From: G965212025 sp965215765
GTDB taxonomy: Bacteria; Pseudomonadota; Gammaproteobacteria; Poriferisulfidales; Oxydemutatoraceae
NCBI GenBank assembly: GCA_965215765.1
Contig: OZ244118.1
Location: 1,612,001 to 1,676,000, forward strand
DNA: 64,000 nt
Direction: 5' to 3'
Within the stretch, counting starts at the first letter, position 1, and the number at the start of each line of letters is the position of its first letter. Made by a program: the position numbers and the translations under genes. Of this stretch, positions 51,804 through 60,755 are shown in pieces. The notes under the pieces are model-generated. The model saw only the letters and a list, made by a program, of their open reading frames with translations, had not been told where the DNA came from and searched no databases.

Positions 51804-53045
51804 TTGAAAGGAAGGAGGGTAGTTATTACGGGGCTCGGTGTGGTGAGTCCTGTTGGGTCAGCAGTTGAGAAAGCCTGGGATGCCATTGTGTCTGGCAAAA
51901 GCGGAATCCGCCTAATCACGGAATTTGACAGCAAAGATTTTCCCTCCAAGATTGCCGGCTCGGTCAGCGGCTTTGATCCCGATGCGTATTTGCAGCCTCG
52001 GGAACAAAGAAAGGTCAGCCTGTTCATCGTGTACGGCGTAGGAGCAGCGGTTGACGCTTTGAACGATTCAGGGCTGGAAATGGCCAAAGAAAATCCCTTT
52101 CGTGTCGGCGTCATGGTCGGTTCCGGGATGGGAGGACTGCCGGAAATCGAGATCGCTCACAAAAAATATCTCGAGAAAGGCCCGAAGAGAATTTCCCCTT
52201 TTTTTGTGCCCAGTAACATCATAAACATGCTGGCGGGAAACATTTCCATCCGCATCGGAGCAAAAGGTCCCAGTTACTCTGCAGTGTCCGCCTGTGCCAC
52301 GGGGGCGCACAATATCGGGGATGCGGCCAGAAAGATTGCCTTGGGAGACGCGGATGTCATGTTTGCCGGCGGTTCCGAAATGGTGTGTTGCCCAATGGCC
52401 GTGGGGGGCTTCTCTTCAGCAAGAGCACTCAGCACGGCTTACAACCACGAACCCGAGCGTGCCAGCCGTCCTTGGGATAAGGGGCGTGACGGTTTTGTCC
52501 TGGGAAGCGGAGCGGGGATCCTCGTGCTTGAAGAGCATGATCGGGCGCGCCGACGCGGCGCGGACATTTATTGCGAGTTGCTGGGTTACGGAAACAACTG
52601 CGACGCCTTTCACATCACGCAGCCAGCGGAAAATGGTGCGGGAGCAGCCGAATGTATGTCAAGTGCTTTGGAGGATGCCGAGCTTGCGCCGGAATGCGTC
52701 GACTATGTCAATGCGCATGGCACGTCAACTCCGGTTGGCGATCTGGCAGAAACACAAGCCATTAAACGTGCTTTTGGCTCCCACGCCCATCGGCTGATGG
52801 TCAGCTCCTGCAAATCAATGACTGGTCACTTGCTGGGAGCATCCGGAGGAGTGGAAGCTGCCTTTTCCGCTCTGTCACTGCGCGATCAGCTAATCCCGCC
52901 CACGATCAACATTGACGAACCTGGCCAAGACTGCGACTTGGATTATGTCCCGCATACAGCGCGTGAAGCCACAGTAAACGTTGTGCTTTCAAATTCTTTT
53001 GGCTTTGGCGGTAGCAATGTCTCCTTGGCTTTTGGTCGCCTTTAA
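51804..53045 (+). CDS. fabF: 3-oxoacyl-ACP synthase II
   Basis: FabF elongates acyl-ACP with malonyl-ACP. The catalytic triad is visible: Cys in SAVSACATGAHN, His in NAHGTSTPVGD, His in SMTGHLLGASGG. The 413-residue length is usual. The start is unusual: a TTG at 51804 is the only initiation codon before MKGRRVVITGLG, no Shine-Dalgarno precedes it, and a GGAAGGAGG lies just inside the gene. Confidence 0.95.
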   Translation: MKGRRVVITGLGVVSPVGSAVEKAWDAIVSGKSGIRLITEFDSKDFPSKIAGSVSGFDPDAYLQPREQRKVSLFIVYGVGAAVDALNDSGLEMAKENPFRVGVMVGSGMGGLPEIEIAHKKYLEKGPKRISPFFVPSNIINMLAGNISIRIGAKGPSYSAVSACATGAHNIGDAARKIALGDADVMFAGGSEMVCCPMAVGGFSSARALSTAYNHEPERASRPWDKGRDGFVLGSGAGILVLEEHDRARRRGADIYCELLGYGNNCDAFHITQPAENGAGAAECMSSALEDAELAPECVDYVNAHGTSTPVGDLAETQAIKRAFGSHAHRLMVSSCKSMTGHLLGASGGVEAAFSALSLRDQLIPPTINIDEPGQDCDLDYVPHTAREATVNVVLSNSFGFGGSNVSLAFGRL

Positions 53046-53071
53046 GCACTAAATTCCTTTTTGTTTTTCTC

Positions 53072-53947
53072 GTGCAGGGAAAAGTCTTGAAGCATCGGGC
53101 ATCTTCAGAACCCGGAACCCGACTGCAAGTAACACACACTCTGGTGAATGGACAAAGCAGTGATTTCGTCAGCGTCACAGACAGAGCTTTCAATTACGGG
53201 GATGGAGTTTTTGAAACTGTTTTGGTGCGCAATGGGCAACTTTGTCTCTGGCAATTGCACAAAGAGAGATTGACCAATGCTTGTCGCGCACTCGGTATCC
53301 ACTTCTCACGTCAGCAAGAACTGGATGAGGAAGCCGATGAGCTGTGTAAAAGGACTTGCCGCCAGGATGCGGTGCTGAAGATTGTGGTCAGCAGGGGAGG
53401 GCACCGACGCGGGTATCGCCCTGAAGACCACGTAGAGGCGAACAGAACGTTGCGGATTGAACCACTGTCTGCGAACGACCAGAATCGCAAGAAAGGAATC
53501 AGCCTTTGTGTCTGCCGGCAAAGGCTGATGGATGTTGCCAAACCCTTGCTTGGAATCAAACATCTGGGGCGGCTTGAACAAGTCATGGCTCGCGCTGAGT
53601 GGGGACAGGAATATCAGGAAGGGTTAATGCTGGATGCTGACGGCTTTGTCGTGGAAGGCACCATGAGCAATGTGTTTCTTTTGCGCGGCAAACAACTGCT
53701 TACGCCGCGGATTGACCGTTGCGGCATTTTGGGTGTGTTGCGCCGCTATCTGCTGGAAAACGCCACCGGTGCAGGTTTGGACGCCAGCGAAACAAAACTC
53801 GTGCTTGAGGACTTTTTGAAAAGCGATTGCGTTTTCGTGTGTAACGCCATTATCGGCCTGTGGCCCGTCAAAAAGTTGGGTGAGCGCGAATGGCATTTCC
53901 CGGAAGCATTCAGGAAAATACAAAAAATGGTGGACAATCGTCAGTGA
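53072..53947 (+). CDS. pabC: Aminodeoxychorismate lyase (class IV PLP enzyme)
   Basis: PabC makes 4-aminobenzoate for folate. The 291-residue class IV fold has DRAFNYGDGVFETVLV, the PLP lysine in GIKHLGRLEQVMA, and VVEGTMSNVFLL. The position between fabF and mltG is conserved. GTG 53072 gives a somewhat long N-terminus; the true start may be a little downstream. Confidence 0.92.
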   Translation: MQGKVLKHRASSEPGTRLQVTHTLVNGQSSDFVSVTDRAFNYGDGVFETVLVRNGQLCLWQLHKERLTNACRALGIHFSRQQELDEEADELCKRTCRQDAVLKIVVSRGGHRRGYRPEDHVEANRTLRIEPLSANDQNRKKGISLCVCRQRLMDVAKPLLGIKHLGRLEQVMARAEWGQEYQEGLMLDADGFVVEGTMSNVFLLRGKQLLTPRIDRCGILGVLRRYLLENATGAGLDASETKLVLEDFLKSDCVFVCNAIIGLWPVKKLGEREWHFPEAFRKIQKMVDNRQ

Positions 53948-54939
53948 CCGGCAGAGGAAAAAATTTTTGGGGGATTCTTTCGCTACTCGTATTGCTGGTC
54001 AGCCTTGGTGTTGCAGCGGATTTTGTAAAATTTTTTTATAAGCAACCCATTACTCAGGAAACACGAACCGTAATAATAAAGCCAGGGCAGGGGTTCAAAG
54101 CCATACTGGCAACCTTGGAACCTCAGTTGTCGGTAAAGCATCTGTTGTATTGGCTGGCTTATGCCACCCTGACCGGTGCCGGACAGCGGGTCATGGCTGG
54201 GGAATATCAGCTTGAGACGGGCATAGCACGCAGTGCAACACTACAAAAACTGTTGGCAGGCGGTGTGCGCTTACACAAATTTGTCTTGATTCCCGGCAAA
54301 ACCTACGCGCAGATCGTTGACACAATGCAGGAAGACAAGAAGAGTCTGGTGCCCGGTGATCTACGCACAACCCGGGTTGCGTCCTTGCTGAACATACAGA
54401 AAGACTCACTCGAAGGCATGTTTTTACCTGACACTTATTTTTTCGCGAAAGGCGCGAAGGGCCTGGATGTCTTGCGACTGGCTCACGAAAAAATGCAAAG
54501 TGTTCTGTCTCGGGAATGGAAGCACCGTGACGAAGGTTTGCCGCTGAAAAACGCTTACGAGGCACTCATCATGGCGTCTATTATTGAAAAAGAAGCCTTG
54601 TTTGACAGCGAGAGAGAACTGATCGCAGGCGTGTTTGTCAAAAGACTGGAAATAGGCATGCGCTTACAGGCAGACCCCACCGTGATATATGGTTTGGGGA
54701 GAAACTTTAAGGGCAAGCTGAGGCGCTCGCAATTGCGTAAAAAAACGCCATATAACACGTACCGGATTTATGGCCTGCCGCCCACTCCCATAGCGTCACC
54801 GAGCCTTGCTTCTATCAAGGCAGCGCTACATCCGGCAAAAAATGACTATCTTTACTTTGTCGTCAAAGGTGGTGGCAAGCACAGCTTTTCAAAAACCTAC
54901 AAAGAACACCGAAAATCAGTAAATGCCTATCGGAAATAA
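53944..54939 (+). CDS. mltG: Endolytic murein transglycosylase MltG (YceG)
   Basis: MltG is an inner-membrane lytic transglycosylase that ends peptidoglycan strands. GTG 53944 overlaps the pabC stop and gives 331 residues with one N-terminal membrane segment (FWGILSLLVLLVSLGVAADFV). The YceG domain has EGMFLPDTYFF, the catalytic Glu region ASIIEKEALFDSER, LQADPTVIYGLG, and NTYRIYGLPPTPIASPS. A longer frame from 53890 overlaps pabC by 57 bp. Confidence 0.94.
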   Translation: MTGRGKNFWGILSLLVLLVSLGVAADFVKFFYKQPITQETRTVIIKPGQGFKAILATLEPQLSVKHLLYWLAYATLTGAGQRVMAGEYQLETGIARSATLQKLLAGGVRLHKFVLIPGKTYAQIVDTMQEDKKSLVPGDLRTTRVASLLNIQKDSLEGMFLPDTYFFAKGAKGLDVLRLAHEKMQSVLSREWKHRDEGLPLKNAYEALIMASIIEKEALFDSERELIAGVFVKRLEIGMRLQADPTVIYGLGRNFKGKLRRSQLRKKTPYNTYRIYGLPPTPIASPSLASIKAALHPAKNDYLYFVVKGGGKHSFSKTYKEHRKSVNAYRK

Positions 54940-55691
54940 TGGACAGGCCTGAAAACCACGGAACCCATCAACAAGATGCTTGCTGTCAGGACAGCCGCTT
55001 TATCGCTTTAGAAGGGATCGATGGCTCTGGAAAGAGCACACAAGTCCATAAAATAAAAGAGTTTCTGGAAGATCGCCAACAGAAAGTTGTCACCACTCGG
55101 GAGCCTTCAGAAAAAACACAAAGCGGAAAATTGCTACGCCAGCTCCTGACTCAGAAAGACTTTGACAAGACGACTCCTGAAACCTTGCTGCTGCTTTTTT
55201 TCGCCGCACGCGCCGAGCATATTGAAACACTGCTCAGGCCGGCGCTTGAGCAAGGCTTTTGGGTCATATCTGATCGCTTTGTCCATTCCAGTTATGCCTA
55301 CCAGGGAGCTCTCAGCGGTCAGCCGGACACACATCTGGATCATTTTGACATTGACTATTTGACGCGCTGGATCTGCCAAAATTGCATGCCAAGCCTGGTC
55401 ATCTTGCTCGATTTGGACGAGGAAGAAGCACAAAAGCGCATTCAGGAACACCGCTTCTTTTCCGAAAAAGACAGCCATGACCCAAACGCAATGAACAACA
55501 GGCGTGAGCAGCATTGCTTTGACCTAAGCAATATAGCCTTCCAAAAGCGGATTCGTGCGGAATATCTGGCGCTGGCCAAGAGAAATCCGGCACACTGGCA
55601 AGTGGTCAGTGCTGCGCAGACAGCGGTGAAAGTGACTCACGACATCCATGCTGTTTTAAAAAGCCGCTTTTTCGAAAAGGGCGGTCGGTGA
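54939..55691 (+). CDS. tmk: Thymidylate kinase
   Basis: Tmk converts dTMP to dTDP. The 250-residue sequence has the P-loop EGIDGSGKSTQ, SDRFVHSSYAYQG, and a lid region with LDLDEEEAQKRI. It is about 35 residues longer than E. coli Tmk, about 20 of them before the P-loop strand. ATG 54939 overlaps the mltG stop by one base. Confidence 0.94.
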   Translation: MDRPENHGTHQQDACCQDSRFIALEGIDGSGKSTQVHKIKEFLEDRQQKVVTTREPSEKTQSGKLLRQLLTQKDFDKTTPETLLLLFFAARAEHIETLLRPALEQGFWVISDRFVHSSYAYQGALSGQPDTHLDHFDIDYLTRWICQNCMPSLVILLDLDEEEAQKRIQEHRFFSEKDSHDPNAMNNRREQHCFDLSNIAFQKRIRAEYLALAKRNPAHWQVVSAAQTAVKVTHDIHAVLKSRFFEKGGR

Positions 55692-56638
55692 TGTCTCCTT
55701 GTCCTTGGCATGACAGGCAATGGAAAAGCCTCGTTAAACGCGCGTTAGCAGGACAATTTCCACACGCCACTCTGCTTTATGGGTTCCGCGGCACAGGCGT
55801 CAGCAGCTTTGGTGACTCACTTGCGAAAATGCTGCTTTGTCAGGGAACAGGCGACATGCCTTGTCACCAATGTCGCTCATGCAAGCTTCTGGTTCATGAA
55901 AATCACCCGGATTTTCTTCCTGTGACGCTGGCAGGCGACAGCGCTGAAATCAAAGTAGGGCAGGTTAGGGAAATTAAAGAATTTCTGATGATCCGTGGCA
56001 GCTTGTCAACCGCAAAGGTTGTGTTGCTCTCCGCAGCTGACAAAATGAACAAGGCAGCCTCTGCCAGCTTGTTGAAGATCCTGGAGGAGCCTCCCGCCAA
56101 CAGTTTCCTGGTGCTTTCCTGCCACAGTCCTTTTGCTTTGGCAGCCACCATACGAAGTCGGTGCCAGCTCGTTCGTCTCGCGTCCCCAACCCCGGAAGAG
56201 ACCATTGAGTGGCTTGTCGCGCAAACCCGGAAAAATGTCGAGGTGATAAAAACCGCCCTTCGTGTCAGCGAAAACAAAGCGACAGTGGCACTGAAAATTC
56301 TGCTTGCCAGGCAGCAGAAGGGTTTGGGCATGATGGATTTTGAAGAGGGTTTCCTTCAGTGGCTGAAAGGGGAGAGGAGCCTGGGCAACATTCTGAAGAC
56401 CTTCAAGGAGGTGCCAGCCCCGGAACTGCAGCAATGGCTACTCACCATACTGCAAAATAAAATCAGAGAGGTGTTCACCAACAATGGGCACGAGGCCAAC
56501 GCGGTTTTTCGGCTCTTCCAGCTTTATGACAGCCAATTAAGGCGCATGGAAAGTGCCAGCCGTTTGAACCCGATGCTGCTTCTGGAAAGTGCTTTGCTGG
56601 AGTTCAAAAAACCTTTTCTGAACGTCATGTCGCGTTAA
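55691..56638 (+). CDS. holB: DNA polymerase III delta prime subunit
   Basis: HolB is part of the clamp loader. The 315-residue AAA+ protein has HATLLYGFRGTGVSSFG (degenerate P-loop, normal for delta prime), the zinc-binding cysteines CQGTGDMPCHQCRSCK, and LLKILEEPPANS. ATG 55691 overlaps tmk (a GTG at 55688 is also possible). The last about 350 bp are repeated downstream at 56717-57064. Confidence 0.93.
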   Translation: MSPCPWHDRQWKSLVKRALAGQFPHATLLYGFRGTGVSSFGDSLAKMLLCQGTGDMPCHQCRSCKLLVHENHPDFLPVTLAGDSAEIKVGQVREIKEFLMIRGSLSTAKVVLLSAADKMNKAASASLLKILEEPPANSFLVLSCHSPFALAATIRSRCQLVRLASPTPEETIEWLVAQTRKNVEVIKTALRVSENKATVALKILLARQQKGLGMMDFEEGFLQWLKGERSLGNILKTFKEVPAPELQQWLLTILQNKIREVFTNNGHEANAVFRLFQLYDSQLRRMESASRLNPMLLLESALLEFKKPFLNVMSR

Positions 56639-57440
56639 GGGGCATTCCTTTTAAGGAACCGCTTGAACTCCAAAAAACAACCAACGACTTTAGTGCTTTT
56701 CGTATCTTTTGTGGCTCTGAAAATTCTGCTTGCCGGGCAACAGAAGGGTTTGGGCATGATGGGTTTTGAAGAAGGTTTCTTTCAGTGGCTGAAAGGGGAG
56801 AGGAGCCTGGGCAACATCCTGAAGACCTTCAAGGAGGTGCCAGCCCCGGAACTACAGCAATGGCTACTCACCATACTGCAAAATAAAATCAGAGAGGTGT
56901 TCACCAAAAATGGGCACGAGGCCAACGCGGTTTTTCGGCTCTTCCAGCTTTATGACAGCCAATTAAGGCGCATGGAAAGTGCCAGCCGTTTGAACCCGAT
57001 GCTGCTTCTGGAAAGTGCTTTGCTGGAGTTCAAAAGACCTTTTCTGAACGTCATGTCGCGTTAAGAGGCATTCCTTTTAAGGAACAGCTTGAACTCCAAA
57101 GAACAACCAACAACTTTAGTGCTTTTCGTGTCTTTTACGGTCAAAAAATAAAGGGCAAGCTCGTTCAGAACGTCATGCTTCGTTCGCTATTGCGACAATC
57201 TTGTCCAGTTCAGACTCTTGCGTGTAGAAATGGGGTGACTTCTGAACGTCATGTCGCGTTAAGGGGCATTCCTTTTAAGGAACAGCTTGAACTCCAAAGA
57301 ACAACCAACGACTTTAGTGCTTTTCGTGTCTTTTATGGTCAAAAAATAAAGGGCAAGCTCGTTCAGAACGTCATGCTCCGTTCGCTATTGCGACAATCTT
57401 GTCCAGTTCAGACTTTTGCGTGTAGAAATGGGGCGACAGA
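56639..57440. repeat. 426-bp and 198-bp tandem duplications between holB and the aminotransferase
   Basis: The holB 3' end CTGAACGTCATGTCGCG occurs at 56618, 57044 and 57242, giving steps of 426 and 198 bp. The 426-bp unit carries 347 bp of holB plus its downstream spacer. The 198-bp unit carries the spacer and the 3' end of the minus-strand aminotransferase (GTTCAGAACGTCATGC... at about 57163 and 57361). The two genes converge here, as at the gltX locus. Confidence 0.9.
56717..57064 (+). pseudogene. holB 3' fragment
   Basis: It repeats the last about 115 codons of holB (LKILLAGQQKGLGMMGFEEGF) with few substitutions and the same frame. Upstream it is joined to spacer sequence, which offers an open frame from 56663, but it lacks the ATPase and zinc regions. 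A clamp-loader role is not expected. Confidence 0.88.
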
Positions 57441-58537
57441 CGGAGGCGTCCAACGCGCATCGCGCAGCGGATTTTTTCTTGCATTAAAGTGGCATAAACC
57501 CTTTTGACCGACCCACCGCGGAGAGACACGCTCAAAATACCGCCTCTTTTATCCGGATTTTCATCTGTCAGTAGGGAAAACTTCTTTTTGTCCAGATGCT
57601 CCATCAAGTAGGAGACATTGCTTTCAACTGCTTCATAAACGCGCTCCATTCCGGTTTCAAGCAATAATCCTGTGCTTTTTTCCAAAGCAAGCAATCCCAG
57701 ATTGTTCATGGTTGCATATTCGAAGCGTTTTGCGCTGTCGGCCACTTTCATTCCCAAAACATCAAAGTGCATAGGATTTTCACGCATGCGCCAGCCGTAT
57801 TGGTGCAATTTCAAAGTGTCAAGGTGCTCAGCCGAACAATAGAAGAAAGCTGCGCCCTCTGGGGCAAGCAACCATTTGTGGCTCCCGCCGCAAGCGAAGT
57901 CGGCACCGCATTCCTGCACGTCAAAAGGTGAGGCACCAACGCTTTGAATGGCATCAACACACAGCAGAGCGCCATAGCTCAGACAAGCGTCTTTTAGTTG
58001 TTTCAGGTTCATCCGGTAGCCGCTGACGAATTGGATGGAGCTGACAGCCACAAGTCGAGTGTGGTGATCCATTTTCTGAATCAAAGCTGCTTCGCCACTC
58101 AGCTTGTCTGACTCCAAATTCGCAACGCGTACCTCGATCCCGAAATCACGGGCAACGGCGTCCCAGGCAAAGCGATTGGATGGAAATTCCTGGGCAGCGT
58201 AGACGATGTTGTCTCCGCTCTGCCAGTTCACACCGCGCGCTACGGCGGATAATCCTTCGGAGGTATTCTTCAGAAAAGCAATTTCGCTCAGGGAATGCGC
58301 GTTAATCAGCTTTCGGATGTGCCCACGTAGAACCTCGGTCTTTTCTTCCCATTCAAGGTAGTGATTTGGGTCAACGCCCGCACCATGGTTTTGGGCAGCC
58401 ATGCTTTGCACTGCCTCAATGGTGCGTTTGGGCCAAGAGCCGATCGTGGCATGGTTGCAATTAATAATTCCTCTGTCTTCTCTAAACTCCGCTTCGCGTA
58501 TTTCTTCAATTGATTTATCTTGTTTATCTTTTAACAT
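57371..58537 (-). CDS. Class V aminotransferase (cysteine desulfurase-like)
   Basis: This 388-residue PLP enzyme of the NifS/CsdA/isopenicillin-N-epimerase superfamily has FLKNTSEGLSAVA, SSIQFVSGYR, VDAIQSVGASPFDV, and the PLP lysine in CGGSHKWLLAPEG, followed by WRMRENPMHF. No active-site cysteine loop typical of a desulfurase is obvious, so the reaction is left open. No Shine-Dalgarno is seen before ATG 58537. Its 3' end is copied at about 57163-57240. Confidence 0.85.
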   Translation of the reverse strand: MLKDKQDKSIEEIREAEFREDRGIINCNHATIGSWPKRTIEAVQSMAAQNHGAGVDPNHYLEWEEKTEVLRGHIRKLINAHSLSEIAFLKNTSEGLSAVARGVNWQSGDNIVYAAQEFPSNRFAWDAVARDFGIEVRVANLESDKLSGEAALIQKMDHHTRLVAVSSIQFVSGYRMNLKQLKDACLSYGALLCVDAIQSVGASPFDVQECGADFACGGSHKWLLAPEGAAFFYCSAEHLDTLKLHQYGWRMRENPMHFDVLGMKVADSAKRFEYATMNNLGLLALEKSTGLLLETGMERVYEAVESNVSYLMEHLDKKKFSLLTDENPDKRGGILSVSLRGGSVKRVYATLMQEKIRCAMRVGRLRLSPHFYTQKSELDKIVAIANGA

Positions 58538-58623
58538 ATTGAAATAGAAGTTTTAAATTAACATTTTGATCGTGAGCGTAATCTTGCGTCTGGTCGCCAA
58601 AATCCCGCCAATCTCAAAGTTCG

Positions 58624-58639
58624 CATAATGTATATTATG
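58624..58639. promoter_or_regulatory. 16-bp inverted repeat upstream of the aminotransferase gene
   Basis: CATAAT-GTAT-ATTATG lies in an AT-rich stretch about 90 bp upstream of the minus-strand gene at 58537. Its size and symmetry suggest an operator or part of a promoter. No regulator is identified nearby. Confidence 0.35.
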
Positions 58640-58661
58640 TTAAATTGAGCCAAGGGGTTTC

Positions 58662-59426
58662 TCAGAAGGTGTTTCTTAAGCTGCCAATGCCATCAATCCT
58701 GACTTCTACATCACAGCCGTCCGGCATTGCCGCAAGACCAGAAGAAGTCCCTACACAAATCACGTCACCTGGACACAGACTCATGTCATGAGACAATTCG
58801 CTCACGATAACATCCGGGGGCAAAATCATATCTGAAACCGGATAGTTTTGTACTTGTTTCCCGTTCACGCGCGTCACCACGCGCAAACCCTTCACTGATG
58901 TTGTTTGAGCAATCACGGGCCCGAAGCAGCCAAAAGTATCGAAACCTTTTGCCCGGGTCCACTGATCAAAGCCCTGCTCTTCTTTCAGCAACGAGAAGGC
59001 AGTGACATCGTTGATGCAGGTATAGCCAAAGATGCAGTCCTTGGCCTGTGAAACCGGAACACGGCAAGCGTATCTCCCGATCACAATGCCGAGCTCTCCT
59101 TCGAAAAAAACGTCCCCTTCATAACCGGCCGGCCTTCGTATCCTTTGGCCGGACGCAAGGTAGGAATTCGGCGGCTTGATGATGTACAAGGGAGTCTTGG
59201 GGTGTGACAGCTTCTTTATTTTTGCCAATGCACGATAATTATTCCAAAGGGCGATCATTTTTGTCGGCACAATTGGAATCAAGGGGGTGACCTCGCTTAG
59301 CGCGATCGGCTTGCAATTCACGAGGCTGGGGGCAAAAACAGTTCCCTCACAAGGGCGAATGAGCTCCCCTTCCAGGCGCCCAAAGCCAGTTTTCCTTTGG
59401 TATTCATAACGTATCCAGTGTTTCAT
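58662..59426 (-). CDS. Fumarylacetoacetate hydrolase-family protein
   Basis: This 254-residue FAH-family enzyme has the metal-binding FEGELGIVIG, GYTCINDVTA, KGFDTFGCFGP, and GDVICVGTSSG. Members hydrolyse or decarboxylate 2-oxo or 1,3-diketo acids; the substrate here is unknown. The start lies at the end of the chimeric frame at 59426-59677, so it is probably translationally coupled to what precedes it. The first 15 codons are repeated at 59630-59677. Confidence 0.85.
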   Translation of the reverse strand: MKHWIRYEYQRKTGFGRLEGELIRPCEGTVFAPSLVNCKPIALSEVTPLIPIVPTKMIALWNNYRALAKIKKLSHPKTPLYIIKPPNSYLASGQRIRRPAGYEGDVFFEGELGIVIGRYACRVPVSQAKDCIFGYTCINDVTAFSLLKEEQGFDQWTRAKGFDTFGCFGPVIAQTTSVKGLRVVTRVNGKQVQNYPVSDMILPPDVIVSELSHDMSLCPGDVICVGTSSGLAAMPDGCDVEVRIDGIGSLRNTF

Positions 59427-59677
59427 CAGCTTGCCTCCATTATTTCTTCAGCTCTTAAGACCGTGCGCGACAAAAAAGACTTGAAATTATCGGCGTCAGT
59501 TGTTCTGGGCATTCTTTCAGCACACGTTCGCCGCAACCCTTTGGCACCCCTTCTGCCTTTCAGTAAAACCAGCAAAGGCTTCAGCAACTGGTGCGTGGAC
59601 TCTTTTTCAGAGAATGGCACTCCCAGCAAATAAAAGCCAGTTTTTCTTCGGTATTCATAGCGTATCCAGTGTTTCAT
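59426..59677 (-). pseudogene. Chimeric ORF: FAH start joined to the dusA 3' end
   Basis: The 83-codon frame begins MKHWIRYEYRRKTGF (FAH N-terminus), then switches to YLLGVPFSEKESTHQLLK, the last about 68 codons of dusA. Its start overlaps the dusA stop, and its stop overlaps the FAH start (both ATGA), exactly as the genuine dusA-FAH junction would. It results from a 251-bp tandem duplication. It carries no catalytic motif of either enzyme. Confidence 0.88.
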
Positions 59678-60702
59678 CAGCTTGCCTCCATTATTTCTTC
59701 AGCCCTTAAGACCGTGCGCGACAAAAAAGACTTGAAATTATCGGCGTCAGTTGTTCTGGGCATTCTTTCAGCACACGTCCGCCTCAACCCTTTGGCACCC
59801 CTTCTGCCTTTCAGTAAAACCAGCAAAGGCTTCAGCAACTGGTGCGTGGACTCTTTTTCAGAGAATGGCACTCCCAGCAAATAGTCAATATACATTTTGA
59901 AAACCTTTGATACGACGACCTCTTTTTTCGGCGCACCGTAGAACAAGTGGTCTACGTCAGCAAGCATGAGTGGGTGACTGCACACCGAACGACCCGACAT
60001 CACTCCATCGACAAAAGGCAAAAGTTCCTGACCCCTCTCAACGGTATTAATACCACCATTCAAAATCACTTCAACATCCGGAAAATCACGCTTTAATCTG
60101 AACACGTCAGGATAAGACAGCGAAGGCACGGTTCGATTCTTTCTCGTGGATTTGAAACTCGGAATGGCTTTTCTGGCGTGAATGATGAAACACCGGCAGC
60201 CACTGGCAGTCAGCCTGGATACAAAATCATGGAGTGATGCATAATCGGCTTTGTCACCAACCCCGATTCGACACTTTATGGTTACCGGAACCGTCACTTT
60301 TTTCTGAACCTCGTGAAAGCAACCAGCGAGTCGCTCAGGTTCAAGCATCAAGGCGACACCAGCTCCACAAGCCATCACCTTTGGGCTTGGGCACCCAACA
60401 TTGAGATTAATTTCCGAGTAGCCCATGTCTTCTCCTTGTCGAGCGCAGTCTGCCAGAATCCTGGGGTCACTCCCCGCTAGCTGCAAGCCTGCCGGAGCGA
60501 TAGACCCGTCAATTTTATGTAAACTTCTGGCGCGGTAAAACACACCAGAGGCCATCACCATTTCCGTATACAACATGCATTTTTTTGAGAGCAAACGAAG
60601 CAAATACAGGAAATGACGATCAGTCCAGCCAACCATGGGTGCGACGCAAAATGTCCGGTCTATTTTTCCCACCGCAGGATCCGCTGCCGGCAAGAGATTC
60701 AA
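59677..60702 (-). CDS. dusA: tRNA-dihydrouridine(20/20a) synthase
   Basis: DusA is an FMN enzyme that reduces uridine 20/20a in tRNA. The 341-residue sequence has FCVAPMVGWTDRHFLYLLRLLS and YTEMVMASGV, the catalytic-cysteine loop NLNVGCPSPKVMACGAG, IHARKAIP and ILNGGI. The C-terminal about 68 codons are duplicated downstream. Confidence 0.95.
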   Translation of the reverse strand: MNLLPAADPAVGKIDRTFCVAPMVGWTDRHFLYLLRLLSKKCMLYTEMVMASGVFYRARSLHKIDGSIAPAGLQLAGSDPRILADCARQGEDMGYSEINLNVGCPSPKVMACGAGVALMLEPERLAGCFHEVQKKVTVPVTIKCRIGVGDKADYASLHDFVSRLTASGCRCFIIHARKAIPSFKSTRKNRTVPSLSYPDVFRLKRDFPDVEVILNGGINTVERGQELLPFVDGVMSGRSVCSHPLMLADVDHLFYGAPKKEVVVSKVFKMYIDYLLGVPFSEKESTHQLLKPLLVLLKGRRGAKGLRRTCAERMPRTTDADNFKSFLSRTVLRAEEIMEAS

Positions 60703-60755
60703 ATACCCATCACCTATGTGGTGAAACAGTTGCCTGAAAACCTGTTCCTGACCTT

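Noticed and set aside
59397..59884. Plus-strand ORFs over the dusA/FAH duplication
   Set aside because: They are antisense to dusA and its copy, and their similarity to each other is due to the duplication.
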